Source: Streptomyces actinomycinicus
GTDB taxonomy: Bacteria > Actinomycetota > Actinomycetes > Streptomycetales > Streptomycetaceae
Direction: 5' to 3'
Length of the DNA: 64,000 nucleotides
NCBI RefSeq assembly: GCF_016741775.1
Contig: NZ_JAERRK010000003.1
Span: 540,765-604,764, forward strand
The notes beneath the pieces are model-generated. The model did not search any database, was not told the DNA's origin, and saw nothing but the letters and a program-made list of their open reading frames with translations. The first letter of the stretch is position 1, and each line of letters starts with the position of its first letter. The position numbers were made by a program, and so were the translations under genes. Positions 17,320 through 25,764 of this stretch are shown here, one piece after another.

Positions 17320-17759
17320 GTTTGTGTCGCATTTATTCAGAACAGTGGAGGAGCGATCCTCTGGGGCCATGCACACTCGGCGGTGTGCCTCTGGCACGGC
17401 CTAGCGGCCGGGCAGTTCCCAAGTCGTTACGGGGCTCTGCGGAAACCTCCCTGTGAGATAACAACGTAGAGAAACACTCCTCCTCTTGCTTCCTGCTGAT
17501 CCAATTCACAGTGGGGGGTAAGGGGGGCAGTGTCTTCTCTTACGTTGTCCTCTTGTGAGGTGTAGGGCCGCCCCAAAGCGGCCCTCTTCACTGAAGAATT
17601 CTCAGTCAATAAGCAGAACCTCAGACCCAGTAGAGGGATAGTCGTTGATCCGACTGACAAGCATTCCTCTGCCATGGTTCTGACTTTCTTCACCTCCCAG
17701 CCGGCCAGGGCCCCGCTCTTTTGCTCTTCCTGTTACTCACTCGAATGCTTGGAGGAATC
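17320..17759. other. 440-bp non-coding region inside the element
   Basis: No ORF here has a credible ribosome-binding site. It holds a near-perfect inverted repeat (ACAACGTAGAGAA at 17461-17473 and TTCTCTTACGTTGT at 17535-17548), G-tracts around 17513-17528, and a hairpin AGGGCCGC/GCGGCCCT at 17564-17585. It is the longest non-coding gap within the element and could hold an origin, a packaging signal or promoters. Confidence 0.45.
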
Positions 17760-18035
17760 ATGTATGACCCTGAGAAGGGGAAAGCTCGACGCCTGAGTCT
17801 GGGGATTACCGTCAAGGAGCTAGCCGATCGAATCGGGTGCAGCACACAGGCTGTCTACCAGTGGGAGCGTGGCGAACGTAGGCCGAGCCTGACTACGTTC
17901 GTGGTCATTGCCCATCACCTCGGGATTCCGATCGCTTCCCTGGTCGAACAAGCCGGAGGGGATGAGAACTCCGCGCGAGCGATTCAGCTTGCCGAGATTC
18001 ACCGCATAGCCAAGGAGAAGAACGATGAACGATGA
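17760..18035 (+). CDS. XRE-family helix-turn-helix regulator
   Basis: 91 residues from the ATG at 17760, which has GGAGG just upstream. A single lambda-repressor-type helix-turn-helix occupies about 12-68: LSLGITVKELADRIGCSTQ, the recognition helix AVYQWERGERRPS, and the last helix LTTFVVIAHHLGIPIASLVE. The short C-terminal tail carries no ligand domain. The next gene overlaps its end by 11 bases. It probably regulates a module of this element; the target is unknown. Confidence 0.85.
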   Translation: MYDPEKGKARRLSLGITVKELADRIGCSTQAVYQWERGERRPSLTTFVVIAHHLGIPIASLVEQAGGDENSARAIQLAEIHRIAKEKNDER

Positions 18036-18195
18036 CCCGATGCGCGCAATGATCCGCGACGAAATCCTGAAGGCCATGCAGGAGGCCAGGCCCGCGCAGT
18101 ACACGCGGGCCGATCTCGAGCACATGTCGCCGGAGCAGATAGCCCATGCCCGACGGGCTGGCCATTTTGACGACCTGATGTTCGGCCGTAACTGA
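18025..18195 (+). CDS. small hypothetical protein overlapping the XRE gene
   Basis: 56 residues: MNDDPMRAMIRDEILKAMQE followed by a C-terminal half with MSPEQIAHARRAGHFDDLM. The start overlaps the 3' end of the regulator gene in another frame and has AAGGAGAAG upstream, so translation is probably coupled. The pattern EQIAHARRAGHFDDL is common to many short proteins of actinobacterial mobile elements and phages. No function is known to me. Confidence 0.7.
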   Translation: MNDDPMRAMIRDEILKAMQEARPAQYTRADLEHMSPEQIAHARRAGHFDDLMFGRN

Positions 18196-18211
18196 AATCC
18201 GAGGAGACCCT

Positions 18212-18922
18212 ATGCCCATCGTTCATAATGGATTTGACCTGAATGCATTCCAGCTCTCTGATGAGACTCTGGAACTGATTCGCAAGCGTGACGAGCTGGA
18301 GGAGCGCCACCGCAAGTACAGGATGGAGAACGCGGACTGTGCTCGCCAGTACATCGATGACAGCCACGGCCGCGCGTCACGTGATTACTACGTTCCCGCA
18401 TTGCGCAAGGCAGATAAGGAACTCAGGGAGCAGGAGATGCAGGCCGTAGCCGACGGCCGACCGCTTGCTGATCGGGATGAGTATCTGGCCGAGGTCCGTT
18501 CGAGAGTCAAGGAGTATGAGCGGGTAGAGCCTGCCCTAGCCCGTGCTGTGGAGCAGGCCGAGTCCGCAGTAACAGACTCCATCGTGAAGGAGTTGCCGGA
18601 GCTGGCCCGCCAGGGGTTCGAGCAGTCTGAGCGTGCACTGAAGCAGTACCGGGCCGTAATCGCCAAGGCAGAAGCGGCACGCGCCCAGTTGGCAGGCAGC
18701 GTCAGCCGCTTCCTGTGGGCTACAACCGGGGGAGAGCTGACCCGGCCCAAGTGGCGCGGATTCTCTGGCGCCCTGGGCGAAGAGGTGAACGCCTGGCGGA
18801 CCACTTCGGATGGCCGACTCACTTTCGACAGCGCCAAGGACCTGGGCCTGATCGACCAGTACCGAGGCAACCGGGCTGAGTTCGGAGACTTCGTCGCACC
18901 GCCTGAGGAAGATGCCGTCTGA
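18212..18922 (+). CDS. coiled-coil hypothetical protein
   Basis: 236 residues with GAGGAG before the ATG. Long charged helices at about 20-60 and 80-175 (for example LIRKRDELEERHRKYRM and RVEPALARAVEQAESAV) predict a coiled coil; there is no signal peptide or membrane segment. It follows the small ORF by 16 bases. Its position upstream of a packaging-type protein is compatible with a scaffold or structural accessory, but I cannot assign a family. Confidence 0.7.
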   Translation: MPIVHNGFDLNAFQLSDETLELIRKRDELEERHRKYRMENADCARQYIDDSHGRASRDYYVPALRKADKELREQEMQAVADGRPLADRDEYLAEVRSRVKEYERVEPALARAVEQAESAVTDSIVKELPELARQGFEQSERALKQYRAVIAKAEAARAQLAGSVSRFLWATTGGELTRPKWRGFSGALGEEVNAWRTTSDGRLTFDSAKDLGLIDQYRGNRAEFGDFVAPPEEDAV

Positions 18923-18938
18923 CAACCGCTGTCGAACC

Positions 18939-18963
18939 GGCCCCCTGCACGTAGCAGGGGGCC
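18939..18963 (+). terminator. hairpin followed by ATTGTTTT
   Basis: GGCCCCCTGC and GCAGGGGGCC form a ten-base stem around ACGTA, followed by a T-rich run. It ends 25 bases before the next start. Confidence 0.85.
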
Positions 18964-18988
18964 ATTGTTTTGCTTGAGAGGTGATGAG

Positions 18989-19333
18989 ATGCCGAAGTTC
19001 CGAAACCCGAATAGTCCCCATTCCAGATATAGGGGTGTGGTGGAGCTGCCCTCCGACCACGGGCTTCCCATGCCGGACATGCCGGCCGTCCGGGACTGGA
19101 CGGAGGCTGAACGGGATCAGTGGCAGCAGTGGTGGGAGTCTCCGCAAGCCGCCATGTGGGACGAGTCGTTCATCCCGACCGTGGCCGTGATGCTCACCTA
19201 CTTCGGCAAGATCCTTGATGGCACTGCCACCAGCACTCATCAGATGGAGTTCCGTCACCTTGCCGGGGCCCTGGGCCTCACCGCAGAGGGCATGAAGCGC
19301 CTCGGCTGGGCCTTCGAGGGAGATGCCCAGTGA
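18989..19333 (+). CDS. terminase small subunit-like protein (P27 type)
   Basis: 114 residues from the ATG at 18989, which has GAGAGG upstream. The pattern DWTEAERDQWQQWWESPQAA, then MWDESF, a helical stretch of about 20 residues, and a C-terminal LAGALGLTAEGMKRLGWAFE resembles small terminase subunits of the P27 family, which bind phage DNA and hand it to the large subunit for packaging. No large subunit is present. Satellites that use helper-phage packaging typically carry only the small subunit. The assignment rests on remembered family patterns and needs a profile search. Confidence 0.5.
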   Translation: MPKFRNPNSPHSRYRGVVELPSDHGLPMPDMPAVRDWTEAERDQWQQWWESPQAAMWDESFIPTVAVMLTYFGKILDGTATSTHQMEFRHLAGALGLTAEGMKRLGWAFEGDAQ

Positions 19334-19545
19334 GTGCCCGGCGAGCCACCAAGGCTGGGGCAGCCACCGCGCACGACGGCCAGCACAAGCCCGGTGTCCA
19401 GTGCCCTTGGGACGACCCTCAGTGCCCTAGCTGCCTCCTGGAGTTCTCCGTGCACATCGCCTGGCTGGCGACCGGCAAGCACCGCCCGTGGGACGACGAC
19501 CATCACCACGCGCCCTCTCGGTGCTTCGAGTGTCAGAGGGAGTAG
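19330..19545 (+). CDS. small Cys/His-rich protein
   Basis: 71 residues. The GTG start overlaps the stop of the terminase-like gene as GTGA, so the two are translationally coupled. Cysteines and histidines form two pairs (CPWDDPQCPSC in the middle, HHHAP and CFECQRE at the end), consistent with a zinc ribbon. Small zinc proteins are common beside packaging and nuclease genes in actinophages. Function unknown. Confidence 0.7.
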   Translation: MSARRATKAGAATAHDGQHKPGVQCPWDDPQCPSCLLEFSVHIAWLATGKHRPWDDDHHHAPSRCFECQRE

Positions 19546-19603
19546 CCAACTGAGTGTCAGTGCCCAGAGATAGGGTCCGCTCCGAGATCGTGGGAGGGGA
19601 AAA

Positions 19604-20178
19604 GTGGCACGGAAGTCGTTCTATCTCTGGGTACACATGATGGTTCTCACAGCCCACAACGGCCGCTGTGTCTACTGCGGCGCAGAGTCCGAAGTGATGG
19701 ACCATGTGATCCCGCTCGCAGGCGGGGGCATGCACAGCACGCAGAACCTCGTGCCAGCCTGCGACGACTGCAACCAGAGCAAGTCAGATGCCCCCTCCCA
19801 CAATGGATCATGCGTAGGGAGTTTCAGAAGATCACCTACTGGAGGGGAACTCCGCTCGGAGAGATACGGCTTCTGGAGAGCTACCAGGACGCACACTAGG
19901 AGTGTGTCAGGACCATTCGGCGCGTTGAAGCCGTCTGCCAAGAGCTGGCCACTCCGGAACGCCGCCGATGGTTTGTCCAATCCTTCCCGGGTAAGCGCGC
20001 CCCCGACAATCGAGAGCAAATTCGTGATTTGCGGCTGTCATACGCCGATCAGCTCCGAGAAGCTCACAGTCGAGACTTCACCACGGATCCAATCCGTTGG
20101 ACTCGACCATCGAGTGACTTCGATGACATCATGGATGCCTTCTTTGGCAAATCTAGCACATCAAGCCCCACATTTTGA
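19604..20178 (+). pseudogene. HNH endonuclease gene broken by a frameshift and a stop
   Basis: GTG start with GGGAGGGGA upstream. The first 60 residues are a clear HNH domain: CVYCGAESEVMDHVIPLAGG, then NLVPACDDCNQSKSD. After the C-run 19791-19795 the reading frame loses sense, but the -1 frame continues coherently as QWIMRREFQKITYWRGTPLG to an amber TAG at 19897-19899. The same frame carries on after it (RTIRRVEAVCQEL to IMDAFFGKSSTSS) to TGA at 20176. One missing C and a CAG-to-TAG change would explain both. The intact protein would be about 191 residues. HNH proteins of this type sit next to terminases and assist packaging cleavage. Confidence 0.75.
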
Positions 20179-20273
20179 TTGGCAAACGTGGTCGAAGGCT
20201 GGCACCCCCGGTGGGTCCTTTCTGAATGAATTTAGGTATTACCCCCACGGTGATAAACAATTGAGTAATGTGT

Positions 20274-20283
20274 CAGATATCTG
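20274..20283. promoter_or_regulatory. 10-bp palindrome in an AT-rich promoter region
   Basis: CAGATATCTG is perfectly symmetric and lies in an AT-rich stretch of the 219-bp gap between the HNH remnant and the Lsr2-BRCT gene. It may be an operator for the downstream genes. Confidence 0.35.
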
Positions 20284-20397
20284 GCAGTTACCGTTCCGTG
20301 ATAGGGGTACGGAAGAATAGAGGCAAGCGGGAAAGCCGTCAGAGCAAGGCTCCGGACACCCGCTGAGACTTCCGCCCTACCGAAGGAATGCAGAGCT

Positions 20398-21138
<741 letters not shown>

Positions 21139-21152
21139 GCGCCGCGCCCACT

Positions 21153-21179
21153 GTGACGGCCGCTGACTGCGGCCGTCAC
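21153..21179 (+). terminator. 11-bp perfect hairpin
   Basis: GTGACGGCCGC and its complement enclose TGACT. There is no U-tract. It ends 21 bases before the next start, repeating the hairpin-then-gene layout seen elsewhere in the element. Confidence 0.65.
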
Positions 21180-21200
21180 CCCCGGCCTACTGATCTGAGC

Positions 21201-21539
21201 GTGTGGAAGAGCGCCACGGGATACGGGGCAGGGAGCAAGCCTTCCAAGGGCGACTGCACGCCTGGTTCCTGGGTCACCTGGACCACGCCCAAGGGCAAGC
21301 GCCGTACCGGCGTCGTGAGCAACGACCCGCTGTCGGTGGCCGCTGTACGCCGCCATGTCCCGATGGACAAGGTGTCCCGCTGTACCTCTGTGATCGTTCC
21401 GGCGGACGGGGGAGACGCGCTTCCCCTGCTGCGGAAGTCAGCCAAGGAACCGAACTTTCAGACCAAGGACGGGGGACGGTGGCGACCCGTCGTCTCCCTC
21501 CGCAACCAAACCAACTCCCAGAAAGCGCAGGCAGCATGA
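21201..21539 (+). CDS. hypothetical protein coupled to the P-loop replication-type gene
   Basis: 112 residues from a GTG at 21201. Its last four bases overlap the next start as ATGA, so it probably acts with the P-loop protein. The sequence is basic, with SWVTWTTPKGKRRTGVVSND and SVAAVRRHVPMDKV. No domain recognised. The start is uncertain because there is only a weak Shine-Dalgarno sequence; the sequence further upstream is taken up by the hairpin and does not look coding. Confidence 0.6.
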   Translation: MWKSATGYGAGSKPSKGDCTPGSWVTWTTPKGKRRTGVVSNDPLSVAAVRRHVPMDKVSRCTSVIVPADGGDALPLLRKSAKEPNFQTKDGGRWRPVVSLRNQTNSQKAQAA

Positions 21540-22975
21540 GCACCCCCGTTATGTACGGTCCGATCGGGCGCGCGGTTCGCAGGATCGCCCCGTTTCTGGA
21601 AGCGGACCCCTTGGGGGTGTATGTGGCCGCCCTGTCGTTTTGGTCGGCCGCCATCGGTGGCACAGTCAAGGTGTCATCCCGTGGAAACGCCCGCCCCGTG
21701 CTGCTGTGGTCCGCCCTGGTGGCCGGGACGGGTAGGGGTAAGGGAACTGCGCTGCGGGCCGCGCATCACGTCGTAGACAAGGCGCTGGGCCGGTTCTTGA
21801 CCACCAACACAACCAGCGGGATCACTTCCGGGGCGAGTCTCGTGCAACACCTGTGGGACCAGCAGGAAGCCACTTCCGAGACTGAACACGGTCGGGACGT
21901 GAGGACGTTCGTTTGCGAGGAGGAGTGGACCGAGATTCTGAAGCGGGTCAAGCGTGACCCCTCGTTCACGACCAAGCTCCGCACTGCCTGGGACGGCGCA
22001 ACTCTCCGCAACACCACCAAGGATGAGGCCCAGGAAGTCCGCGATCCCGCCATGGTCCTGCACGCGCACATCACCCCGTCCGACTGGGCCAAGTACGTGG
22101 GCGAGTCGGAAGCGGCCGGAGGCTCGTACAACCGCATCCTGCCGTTCCTGCTCGGCTCCGTGCCGATGCTCGATGACGACCGGGTAACCCTGCCGAAGGT
22201 GGACGGGCGGGAGCTGTCCGACGCCTACGGCTGGGCCACTGCACGGCCCCGTGTGATCACGCTCGGGGAGGACGCCCGGCCCTTGTGGTGGATCGTACGG
22301 CGCTATGCGCGCATCCTCGGTGAGGCACTGCCCGAAGCTCAGGCCGTATTCATCGAACGGACGGCAGAACAGACGCTGAGGGTTGCGGCCTGTCTCGCCG
22401 CTTCTGAGTGCTCCGAGACGATTACGGCAGAGATGCTGTCTGCCGCGTTCACTCTGGTTCGACGTTCCGTGCAGGACGCCGTACGGATCACGAAGGGAGC
22501 CACCTCACCGAAGGTGAAGCGTCAGCCGCTCAGTCTCGCGGACAAGGTCCGGGCCCGAATCGAGATGCACGGCGGTCGGGCCACGTCCTCTCAGGTTCTC
22601 CCGTTCGTCGGGGCAACGGCCGCTGATGTCAAGGCGCTGCCGGGAATCGTCGTGACTGTGGAGCGGTCGGGGAGGACGGGCCGACCGGCCACCGTTTTCT
22701 CACTCCGCGGTGACAGTTCCGATGACTCTGCGGCACAGCCGGCCAGCACGGACAGCAACAGGAACCGGGACACTTCCCGTCACGCTGAGCCGCAGCCGGC
22801 CAGCGCGGAGCGTGAACAGAACCGCGCAACGGTTGTCCGTCTGGACGCCTATCGTCCGGAACCGACGCAGGTCCCGGAGCCAGCGCCAGAACCGAAGAGG
22901 TTGGTTCGCACGCCGGTTTCCGTGACCGAGCGGCCCAAACCCCTCGAAGAGAACCCGTTCCGCGCACTGCTCTAG
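21536..22975 (+). CDS. DUF3987-like P-loop ATPase, probable replication protein
   Basis: 479 residues. The ATPase core has a Walker A motif at 64-71 (GTGRGKGT) and an acidic Walker-B-like motif near 127-131 (CEEEW). The fold and spacing resemble the DUF3987/primase-helicase-like proteins that replicate plasmids, phages and satellites. The middle region includes HITPSDWAKYVGE and RILPFLLG. After about residue 360 comes a wHTH-like segment, then a Pro/Glu-rich disordered tail. No primase active site is apparent in this protein. Being the largest gene of the element and coupled to a small partner, it is the best candidate for its replication initiator or helicase. Confidence 0.65.
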   Translation: MSTPVMYGPIGRAVRRIAPFLEADPLGVYVAALSFWSAAIGGTVKVSSRGNARPVLLWSALVAGTGRGKGTALRAAHHVVDKALGRFLTTNTTSGITSGASLVQHLWDQQEATSETEHGRDVRTFVCEEEWTEILKRVKRDPSFTTKLRTAWDGATLRNTTKDEAQEVRDPAMVLHAHITPSDWAKYVGESEAAGGSYNRILPFLLGSVPMLDDDRVTLPKVDGRELSDAYGWATARPRVITLGEDARPLWWIVRRYARILGEALPEAQAVFIERTAEQTLRVAACLAASECSETITAEMLSAAFTLVRRSVQDAVRITKGATSPKVKRQPLSLADKVRARIEMHGGRATSSQVLPFVGATAADVKALPGIVVTVERSGRTGRPATVFSLRGDSSDDSAAQPASTDSNRNRDTSRHAEPQPASAEREQNRATVVRLDAYRPEPTQVPEPAPEPKRLVRTPVSVTERPKPLEENPFRALL

Positions 22976-23016
22976 CAAGCAAAGCGTTCCTGACTTCTGG
23001 CAGGCGTCACGATGGA

Positions 23017-23049
23017 GAAACCCCCCGCATCCGAACTGCGGGGGGTTTC
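23017..23049 (+). terminator. terminator of the replication-type operon
   Basis: GAAACCCCCCGCA pairs perfectly with TGCGGGGGGTTTC around a seven-base loop, 42 bases after the stop. Confidence 0.85.
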
Positions 23050-23306
23050 TGGCCTCCGGGACACGGCGGCGTCCCGTTGGCAGTCATGGAGCCTAATTCA
23101 CTCCTTCCGAGGCTGATGCCCAGAGGGCGGCTCAGCGGGGCTTGTGCCGGGTACTTTGCGGTCCGGCCGGACCGCCCGGCGGATCAGGCCCCGGCGTTGT
23201 CGCCGGGGAGGTCTACCCTCATAGGTGAGTTCCCTTCATCTGATGGTGGTGGGGAGCCAGGCGCCTCGGCCACTTGACCTTTGCGAGAGCGAGAGTGGTC
23301 GGGGCG
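23050..23306. other. convergent intergenic region with a second hairpin
   Basis: CCCCGGCG-TTGT-CGCCGGGG (23189-23208) probably terminates the leftward operon whose last gene ends at 23307. A short palindrome GTCCGGCCGGAC (23161-23172) precedes it. I see no gene. Confidence 0.6.
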
Positions 23307-23735
23307 TCATCCCGCGTACTGCGGGTAGTAGGTGAACTTCGGGGCGATCTGCTCGGCGGTGAGTTCCGGCACCGTGAGATTGCCGGTGACCAAAACGTCC
23401 TGGTTGCACCAGGGGGCGCTGAGTTCCACGAGTCGACCACCAGGCTCCATCTCCCAATCGGAGTCGGAGAGCTTTACGACGACGTCACTGCCGCAGATGA
23501 ACGCGCGGTTCGCCTGGGTGATGATCCACCGGGCGTGTGCCACTTCCCCTTCTCCCGCCCGACAGCACCTCTCTGCCACTCGCCAGAGCAGGCGCCACTC
23601 GATTCCGGGGGTCAGGGGACCGACGTAGGCAACCTGTTGGTCATCTACAAGAGTGCTCGCGTAGCCGAAGACGGGTCCGAACATGGAGAAGGCCGTGAAA
23701 CGGCCCCGACCCTTCGTCCCTTCGGCAGTTGCCAT
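23307..23735 (-). CDS. hypothetical protein, last gene of a leftward operon
   Basis: 142 residues, ATG with GGGGAG six bases upstream. It is beta-rich, with segments such as RFTAFSMFGPVFGYASTLVD and PELTAEQIAPKFTYYP, two Cys, and no signal peptide or membrane segment. I do not recognise a family. It is the most promoter-distal of a set of small leftward genes that look like element cargo. Confidence 0.65.
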   Translation of the reverse strand: MATAEGTKGRGRFTAFSMFGPVFGYASTLVDDQQVAYVGPLTPGIEWRLLWRVAERCCRAGEGEVAHARWIITQANRAFICGSDVVVKLSDSDWEMEPGGRLVELSAPWCNQDVLVTGNLTVPELTAEQIAPKFTYYPQYAG

Positions 23736-23754
23736 GAAAACTCCCCTTTTGTAC

Positions 23755-23787
23755 CTAGAGTCCCGGATCGTGAGGGCCGGACTCTAG
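23755..23787. promoter_or_regulatory. 9-bp inverted repeat before the 23735 gene
   Basis: CTAGAGTCC (23755-23763) and GGACTCTAG (23779-23787) are perfect inverted arms with a 15-base spacer, located between two leftward genes. Operator or transcript-end hairpin. Confidence 0.4.
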
Positions 23788-23812
23788 CGGCTGGTACTGA
23801 CAGCGGCCCTCA

Positions 23813-24250
23813 TCAGCAGCACGGGCCGTCGCCGCAGCACGTCGGTTCGTTGCAGTCGGCCTTGGTGCCCCACAGGGACTCGTCCACCTCGTAGCCGTGG
23901 GCGCGGATCTTGGCCACGACGTCGACCATCGTGGCCTTGTCCCGGTAGCGGCTCTTCGGGGCGTGGTGGATGAACCGGCCGTACCGCTCGGTGCAGAAGG
24001 CGGCGTACTCCTCCGTGTGGAGCATGAAGGTGTGCCAGCCGGGGTCCACGACCTGAGAGGGCGACATGCCCTCACCGGTCTTGCCCATGACGTCGATGAA
24101 CGCCAGGGCCTCGTTCATGATGCGGTCGGCCATCGACCGCTCGTGCCCGTACTCCTCGGCGCAGAAGTCCACCAGGCGCGCGAACAGCTCGGGCGACACC
24201 AGGTCCCTGCCCTGGAGCAGGGAGACGGGCCTTTCAGGTGCCACAGTCAT
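23813..24250 (-). CDS. conserved Streptomyces protein with a Cys-rich tail
   Basis: 145 residues from the ATG at 24250, which has GAGAGGAC upstream. It contains LVSPELFARLVDFCAEEYGH, a central VVDPGWHTFMLHTEEYAAFC and ERYGRFIHHAP, a pattern I associate with a widespread family of short Streptomyces proteins of unknown function. The C-terminus ends CNEPTCCGDGPCC, a likely metal- or cluster-binding tail. No membrane segment. Confidence 0.7.
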   Translation of the reverse strand: MTVAPERPVSLLQGRDLVSPELFARLVDFCAEEYGHERSMADRIMNEALAFIDVMGKTGEGMSPSQVVDPGWHTFMLHTEEYAAFCTERYGRFIHHAPKSRYRDKATMVDVVAKIRAHGYEVDESLWGTKADCNEPTCCGDGPCC

Positions 24251-24343
24251 TCGGAAGTCCTCTCTTCCTCTGATCTGATGTGCACTTGCTGACCCACCCC
24301 AGGCCCCGACCGTGACGTCCCAGGCCGGGGGTGGGCGTTGAAC

Positions 24344-24377
24344 CCCGCCCATCCGTCGGGGGAGGCAGATGGGCGGG
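24344..24377 (-). terminator. hairpin in the leftward operon
   Basis: CCCGCCCATC and GATGGGCGGG pair over a 14-base loop directly after the stop codon at 24383. This supports the idea that a small gene really ends there. Confidence 0.55.
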
Positions 24378-24382
24378 AGCTT

Positions 24383-24538
24383 TTAGGCCGGTTGCCTGTC
24401 TCGACGCCTGTTGTAGTTGCGGACGAAGTTCCGCATGTAGGCGCAGCAGCCTTCACAGGCGTGTACGGGGCTTGCATGCCGTCCGACTCGACCGGGCCTA
24501 TGAAAACGACCATCGCCCAGTGCCGGCCGAGGACGCAC
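24383..24538 (-). CDS. possible small basic protein
   Basis: 51 residues from a GTG at 24538, with a TTG at 24547 as alternative; neither has a strong Shine-Dalgarno sequence. The visible C-terminus is CEGCCAYMRNFVRNYNRRR, with three Cys and many Arg. A hairpin immediately downstream of its stop is the main reason to keep it. It follows the DUF7848-like gene. Confidence 0.3.
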   Translation of the reverse strand: MRPRPALGDGRFHRPGRVGRHASPVHACEGCCAYMRNFVRNYNRRRDRQPA

Positions 24539-24575
24539 CAGCCCCAACTCATCGGCCTGCTCGGTCGGCTTGCCA

Positions 24576-24815
24576 CTACTCCGCCTTCTCCACCAGGGCG
24601 TAATCCTTGTAGGTGCGCTCGAAGCGTGTGTGGCCCGTTTCCTTGGCGTGCTCAGCCATCCAGTCGGTTGGGGCCTGTTCGCTCCCGAGCACCATGGATT
24701 CGGCGCCGCACTCCTCTTCGTCACCCGAGACGCAGCGGGCCCGCCAGGTCCTCTCTCCGTCGGGGTCTCGTGTGATCTCGTACTTCACGAAGCGGAGTAC
24801 GGCTTTGACGCTCAC
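24576..24815 (-). CDS. DUF7848-like small zinc-ribbon protein
   Basis: 79 residues. The GTG start overlaps the upstream gene's stop by four bases. The pattern SVKAVLRFVKYEITRDPDGE, CVSGDEEECGAES, and W then HAKETGHTRFER matches a small family common in Streptomyces mobile and cargo regions. Two Cys and His residues suggest metal binding. Function unknown. Confidence 0.65.
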   Translation of the reverse strand: MSVKAVLRFVKYEITRDPDGERTWRARCVSGDEEECGAESMVLGSEQAPTDWMAEHAKETGHTRFERTYKDYALVEKAE

Positions 24816-25177
24816 TGGTCCTGGCCCTCGTTCTTCGTCACGTAGACCTTCAGCAGTTCGAAGGTGACAGTCGCCGTGTCTCGCATATAGGCAAATGCCT
24901 CGTAGGCGGGGGTGGCCGGCGTCGGACGGCTGGACAGGTCCAGGTGCCTGTAAGCCCGGCGGAACAGCTCCATCACCTCGTCGTCCTGGTCCGCGCCCAG
25001 GTCTACGGCCAACAGTTCTTCCAGGTGCTGGATGCACTCGTTCGTCCGAGCGTCGATGTCCGCTCGTGTCGACCGGGAGAGGTCCATGAGCTGAATCACG
25101 GTGATGGTGTCCCTGAACCAGTCAACTTCGAGGTGTTCTCTGGTCGTCTCAGGCTCTCGGATCACGCTGGCCACCAC
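24812..25177 (-). CDS. hypothetical helical protein, first gene of the leftward operon
   Basis: 121 residues, GTG start with GAGGGGAG upstream. Almost wholly helical (RADIDARTNECIQHLEELL, then DDEVMELFRRAYRHLDL). It resembles the DUF6415 type of short Streptomyces proteins, but this is tentative. It is divergent from the rightward cargo module, with a 179-bp shared promoter region. Confidence 0.6.
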   Translation of the reverse strand: MVASVIREPETTREHLEVDWFRDTITVIQLMDLSRSTRADIDARTNECIQHLEELLAVDLGADQDDEVMELFRRAYRHLDLSSRPTPATPAYEAFAYMRDTATVTFELLKVYVTKNEGQDQ

Positions 25178-25356
25178 GATTCTCCCCTCGGCGCTGCCTC
25201 AGCAGGTTGGGTCCGAAGACGAACGTAGAGCGGCTGGTGCCCAAGTCCCAAGGAGATTGCGCCAGTTTGCAGCAAGCCGATTGACGGGCTCGAACGACCT
25301 CGCGACCATCGTCTTGTCGCGCAATCCGGCGCAAGGAAGCGGACGGGAGAGCAACC

Positions 25357-25764
25357 ATGCAGCTACGGTTCCTTGGGAAGAACTCCACCCCGGGAGACAG
25401 CCCCACCCTGTACGCCAGCGACCAGGACACCTACGTCATCCAAGGCTGGAAGGTGTATGCGAACGAACTCCTCATGCGTCTCGATGTGCCGGACGGTCAG
25501 ACCGTCATCGAGGTGCCGACCGAGCTGTTCGAGCACCTGACCAAGGACGGACTCCCCACTGGCGAGATCAAGAAGTACAGCGACCCGATCAAGATCGTCA
25601 CTGAACAGGGGACCTGCGTCGTTCAAGGCCCGGAAATGCACGACGCTGAAGCCCTGAGCCAGATGCGCATGCCCGACTATGAGACCTGCATCGAGGTCCC
25701 CAAGTCCTCGATCACGGCCCTACTGGAGGAAGACGGTGGACCTGATCAGCCCCGCGCAGCGTGA
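25357..25764 (+). CDS. hypothetical protein upstream of DUF6879
   Basis: 135 residues. It appears to be built from two related halves: YASDQDTYVIQGWKVY with VIEVPTELFEHLTKDG, and EQGTCVVQGPEMHD with CIEVPKSSITALLEEDG. The repeated VxQGxxx...IEVP pattern indicates an internal duplication. GGGAGAG precedes the ATG. Its end overlaps the DUF6879 gene by 29 bases, so they are co-expressed. Function unknown, but it recurs next to DUF6879 genes. Confidence 0.7.
   Translation: MQLRFLGKNSTPGDSPTLYASDQDTYVIQGWKVYANELLMRLDVPDGQTVIEVPTELFEHLTKDGLPTGEIKKYSDPIKIVTEQGTCVVQGPEMHDAEALSQMRMPDYETCIEVPKSSITALLEEDGGPDQPRAA

Noticed and set aside
17427..17693. An 88-codon minus-strand ORF in the element's non-coding gap
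   Set aside because: Its GTG start has a Shine-Dalgarno-like sequence directly abutting it and the product has no recognisable features; opposite to the direction of neighbouring genes.
19604..20320. A single 238-residue HNH protein in the original frame
   Set aside because: After the C-run that frame has no consistent coding character, whereas the -1 frame reads as a coherent protein segment.
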